A stretch of DNA of 14,382 nt, from the NCBI GenBank assembly GCA_035530955.1, contig DATKTT010000275.1, positions 1-14,382 on the forward strand, given 5' to 3'. A program made the position numbers and the translations under genes. The DNA comes from Williamwhitmania sp035530955. GTDB lineage: Bacteria > Bacteroidota > Bacteroidia > Bacteroidales > Williamwhitmaniaceae. The stretch's first letter is position 1. Every line of letters begins with the position of its first letter. Under the pieces are notes generated by a model. The model did no database searches. It worked only from the letters and a program-made list of their open reading frames with translations, and was not told the DNA's origin. Positions 11,556 through 14,382 of this stretch are shown in pieces.

Positions 11556-14382
11556 ATGAAAAAAATTACGATTTTATTGGCCGTGCTATTTATTAGCGTG
11601 AGCCTTTATGCTCAAAAGGGGTTCAAAAACCCAGCAGCAGCTTACTGTGAATATTTGGGCTACAAGTATTCTATTCAAACTGATGCTCGAAATGGTTCGG
11701 TTGGAGTAGTAACCTTACCCAACGGTAAAACTGTTAATGCTTGGGATTTTTACCGTGGGAAGATTGGTCAAGAGTACTCCTATGCTGCACTAAAAGGTTA
11801 TGAAATTCAAACCGAGACAGTTACAAAGGATGGCTATACCACCGAACGCCCGGTTGCCGTTCGCACCGAAAGAGGTGTTGAGCAGCGCATTCCACTAGAT
11901 CAACTCATGGCCATGTTTGGTGACAATATTGAGTTTGCATCTAAAGGAGAAGCCAAAGACGTTTTTGAAACGGCGAAGATTGATCCCAACTTTAAGGCTT
12001 CCAGAAGTTTACCAACCACCTTTGACTGGAGAAGCTACAATGGCCACACCTACATTGGAAGCGTTAGAGATCAAGGAAGCTGTGGCGACTGCTACGCTTT
12101 TGGTGCTACTGCTTGTGCTGAAGGTACTTATAACTTTGCTACGGGTAAATATGACAGCAACACTGCCGATTTCTCCGAAGGTTATATTGCTTGGTGCTTA
12201 GGCAGCATGTCAGCATACAGTAGCCATTTCAACGGTTGCGGTGGTGCCGACTACGACTACATGGAACTTCAGGCGCTTTGTGACATAGGAACAGTAAATG
12301 AATCCTACTTCCCCTATTCACAATCAACGAGCCAAACTTGCCCATCAGCCGCTACCAATGCGCCAAAAACTAAATTCACTGGTTGGTATCGCGTGGCTTG
12401 CTCCGACGAAAATGCCATCAAAACAGCCATAATGACTTATGGTGTGGTTGATGCAGCGGTATATGTATCCACTGCCTTCCAGAACTACACCGGTGGTGTA
12501 TTTTCCGATGCCAGCACCTCTTGTACTGGAAGCCCTTGCTATAATACCACCACCAACCATGCAATTTCGTTGGTAGGCTGGGGAACAGATGCAACAAAGG
12601 GTGATTACTGGATTTTGAGAAATTCATGGGGTAGCTCATGGGGTGAAAGTGGCTATATGCGTATTGCCGTTACCTCTGCACGTATTGCCTGCTCTGTTTG
12701 CTACATGACCTACACAAGCGACAATACAACCACACCTACCGTGAGCACCAATAGCGTTACATCCATTGGGAACACTTCTGCTGTGTGTGGTGGCAACATT
12801 ACCGCAAATGGTGGAAATACTGTTACTGCAAGTGGAGTTGTATATGCAAAAACAGCTGGCGTGACTACCTCAAATGGAACCGTAGTTTCTACCTCGCCAA
12901 CCGTTACTACTGGTTCATATAGTTTAACAATGAACGGCTTAACAGCAGGAACAACATACTACGTTAATTCATTTGCTACTAATTCCAAAGGAACCAGCTA
13001 CGGTGCTGAGAAATCGTTTACAACCACCGGAACAGCTCCAGTTTCCTATTGCACCTCACAGGGAAATAGCTCATCCTACGAATGGATAGCAAGTGTTAAG
13101 ATTGGGTCATTTACAAACACCTCAACTGCAGCTGGTTACACCGATTTCACCAGCAAGGTTGTTAACCTTACTGCAGGAACTGCTGCAAGCATTACCTTAA
13201 CCCCAGGATTTGCAAGTACAACCTATGCCGAGTATTGGAAAATTTACATCGACCTGAATGGTGATGGCGACTTTGACGATGCTGGAGAGCTAGTTTACGA
13301 TGCTGGAGCAACGAGCAAAACTGCCATGACTGGAACAATTACAATTCCTTCATCACAAGCAGCTATTACCACGAGAATGAGGGTTAGCATGAAGTATAAT
13401 GGTTCTCAAACACCTTGCGAAAGCTTCAGCTATGGTGAGGTTGAAGATTACACTGTAACCATAGCTGCCGGTAGTGCACCAACAATTCCAGCTGTTCCAA
13501 CCGGACTTGCTGCCTCTTCCATTTCAACTACAAGTATGACCATTAGCTGGAGTGCCTCAAGTGGAGCAACCTCCTATGACCTACAATTTAGACCATCAGG
13601 TGGAAGCTGGACAACCTACAACACTACAACCACTTCGAAGGCAGTTACAGGGTTAACAGCAAATACAACTTATCAATTCCAAGTTAGAGCAAACAATAGC
13701 GCCGGTAGCAGCAGCTACTCCTCTGTTGTTTCAGCCAACACCCTTAGCCAAACAGTTTCCTACTGTGCATCAAAGGGTAGTAACGTAACCTACGAGTGGA
13801 TTGACCTCGTTCAGTTGAACGAAATTAACCGCACTTCTACAAGTGATGGTGGTTACAAAGACATGACAAGCCTAACGGCGAACGTTGGCATTGGAACATC
13901 TCAAACCATATACTTCAGCGCTGGATTTAAGAGCACTTCTTACACTGAATACTGGGTTGTATGGATTGATTGGAATCAAAATGGCACCTTTGAGGATAGC
14001 GAAAAGATGGTAACCGGCAGCTCATCCAGCAGCAGCACACTTTCCGGTACATTCACCGTACCTTCAACAGCGCTGTTAGGAAAAACAAGAATGCGCGTTA
14101 CCATGAAGTATAATGCTGCGCCAACTTCTTGCGAAACATTTAGCTATGGTGAAGTTGAAGATTACAGCGTAAACGTTGTTTCAAACGGTGCTAAAAATCT
14201 GAACGACAACAACACCATCGCTGAGCAAATTGGCAACGAAGCTGCAAATGCAGTGGAAATTTATCCTAACCCAGCAAAATCGTCGATTCATGTAAATATT
14301 CGTAGTGCAGAAGGTGCCATAATGGTACGCATTTACGATATGCGCGGTGCCTTGGTTAAGGAAGTTCTCCACCAAGACAATA
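11556..14382 (+). CDS. secreted C1A (papain-type) peptidase with GEVED and Fn3 domains and T9SS tail, 3' partial
   Basis: At least 942 residues, cut by the window end. Order: signal peptide (1-19, then Gln20); DUF333-like domain (about 25-70, NPAAAYCEYLG to WDFYRG); linker; papain domain (about 152-383); Fn3-like (about 393-490); GEVED 1 (498-636); Fn3 (about 645-730); GEVED 2 (736-875); start of a T9SS C-terminal domain from 900 (VEIYPNPA, then VRIYDMRGALV). Catalytic residues are Q173, C179, H335 and N356 (RNSWGSSWG). The active-site segment reads CGDCYAF instead of the usual CGSCWAF. Each GEVED domain ends in SYGEVEDY and has an acidic loop (566-578 and 805-814) that looks able to bind calcium. 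It is predicted to cross the outer membrane by type IX secretion and degrade protein outside the cell. Divergent from the C1B peptidase gene. Confidence 0.93.
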   Translation, partial: MKKITILLAVLFISVSLYAQKGFKNPAAAYCEYLGYKYSIQTDARNGSVGVVTLPNGKTVNAWDFYRGKIGQEYSYAALKGYEIQTETVTKDGYTTERPVAVRTERGVEQRIPLDQLMAMFGDNIEFASKGEAKDVFETAKIDPNFKASRSLPTTFDWRSYNGHTYIGSVRDQGSCGDCYAFGATACAEGTYNFATGKYDSNTADFSEGYIAWCLGSMSAYSSHFNGCGGADYDYMELQALCDIGTVNESYFPYSQSTSQTCPSAATNAPKTKFTGWYRVACSDENAIKTAIMTYGVVDAAVYVSTAFQNYTGGVFSDASTSCTGSPCYNTTTNHAISLVGWGTDATKGDYWILRNSWGSSWGESGYMRIAVTSARIACSVCYMTYTSDNTTTPTVSTNSVTSIGNTSAVCGGNITANGGNTVTASGVVYAKTAGVTTSNGTVVSTSPTVTTGSYSLTMNGLTAGTTYYVNSFATNSKGTSYGAEKSFTTTGTAPVSYCTSQGNSSSYEWIASVKIGSFTNTSTAAGYTDFTSKVVNLTAGTAASITLTPGFASTTYAEYWKIYIDLNGDGDFDDAGELVYDAGATSKTAMTGTITIPSSQAAITTRMRVSMKYNGSQTPCESFSYGEVEDYTVTIAAGSAPTIPAVPTGLAASSISTTSMTISWSASSGATSYDLQFRPSGGSWTTYNTTTTSKAVTGLTANTTYQFQVRANNSAGSSSYSSVVSANTLSQTVSYCASKGSNVTYEWIDLVQLNEINRTSTSDGGYKDMTSLTANVGIGTSQTIYFSAGFKSTSYTEYWVVWIDWNQNGTFEDSEKMVTGSSSSSSTLSGTFTVPSTALLGKTRMRVTMKYNAAPTSCETFSYGEVEDYSVNVVSNGAKNLNDNNTIAEQIGNEAANAVEIYPNPAKSSIHVNIRSAEGAIMVRIYDMRGALVKEVLHQDN
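13047..14180 (+). repeat. two GEVED-domain coding repeats
   Basis: Units 13047-13463 and 13761-14180 encode related domains of about 140 residues. DNA identity is highest near their ends, for example around ATGAAGTATAATG and AGCTATGGTGA-GTTGAAGATTAC, which points to duplication within the gene or its ancestor; an Fn3 segment separates them. Confidence 0.8.

Overview
The window looks like chromosomal DNA of a Bacteroidota (Bacteroidetes) bacterium, probably an anaerobic or marine Bacteroidales/Marinilabiliales-type lineage; nothing here fixes the genus. The evidence is: several Bacteroidetes-type promoter elements (TAnnTTTG, two with a TTG exactly 19 bp upstream); no Shine-Dalgarno sequences before most starts; a DnaA of the Bacteroidetes kind; a large secreted protease with GEVED domains and the start of a type IX secretion (T9SS) C-terminal signal; and an AT-rich base composition with very AT-rich intergenic spacers. 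I see no tRNA, rRNA, CRISPR array, insertion sequence or prophage gene.

Layout. (1) 1-1580: dnaA on the plus strand, closed by a strong hairpin terminator. (2) 1596-6368: a minus-strand block of five genes. In transcription order these are an isocitrate/isopropylmalate-family dehydrogenase, an HD-domain protein, cysQ-type 3'(2'),5'-bisphosphate nucleotidase, a GT4-like glycosyltransferase, and a YgjV-type membrane protein fused to a GNAT-like domain. Most are separated by their own hairpin terminators, and at two junctions a promoter -7 element lies right at or just after the terminator of the preceding gene. (3) 6369-6516: a divergent promoter region. (4) 6517-8936: plus-strand pepD (M20 aminoacyl-histidine dipeptidase) and a TauE/SafE-family permease, separated by a strong hairpin. 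(5) 9087-9874: minus-strand rubredoxin (53 aa) and a SiaC/DUF1987 regulatory phosphoprotein. (6) 10027-14382: two papain-clan cysteine peptidases transcribed divergently from a 332-bp AT-rich spacer. The minus-strand one is a C1B (bleomycin hydrolase/PepC-like) enzyme with a signal peptide. The plus-strand one is a large C1A enzyme that runs off the window end.

How the genes relate. Most are housekeeping genes in single-gene units, and I see no coherent pathway linking them. The dehydrogenase and the HD protein are probably co-transcribed. The main accessory feature is the peptidase pair: one predicted periplasmic or exported C1B enzyme and one predicted T9SS-exported C1A enzyme. The C1A protein reads DUF333-like domain, papain domain, Fn3-like, GEVED, Fn3, GEVED, T9SS tail. 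With PepD, whose usual role is cleaving dipeptides in the cytoplasm, they suggest a protein-degrading lifestyle, but the genes are not shown to be co-regulated. I do not see a clearly new multi-gene system. The points most worth checking are the C1A domain order and active-site variant, substitutions at key positions in the HD protein, dehydrogenase and glycosyltransferase, the orphan SiaC, and the terminator/promoter overlaps.
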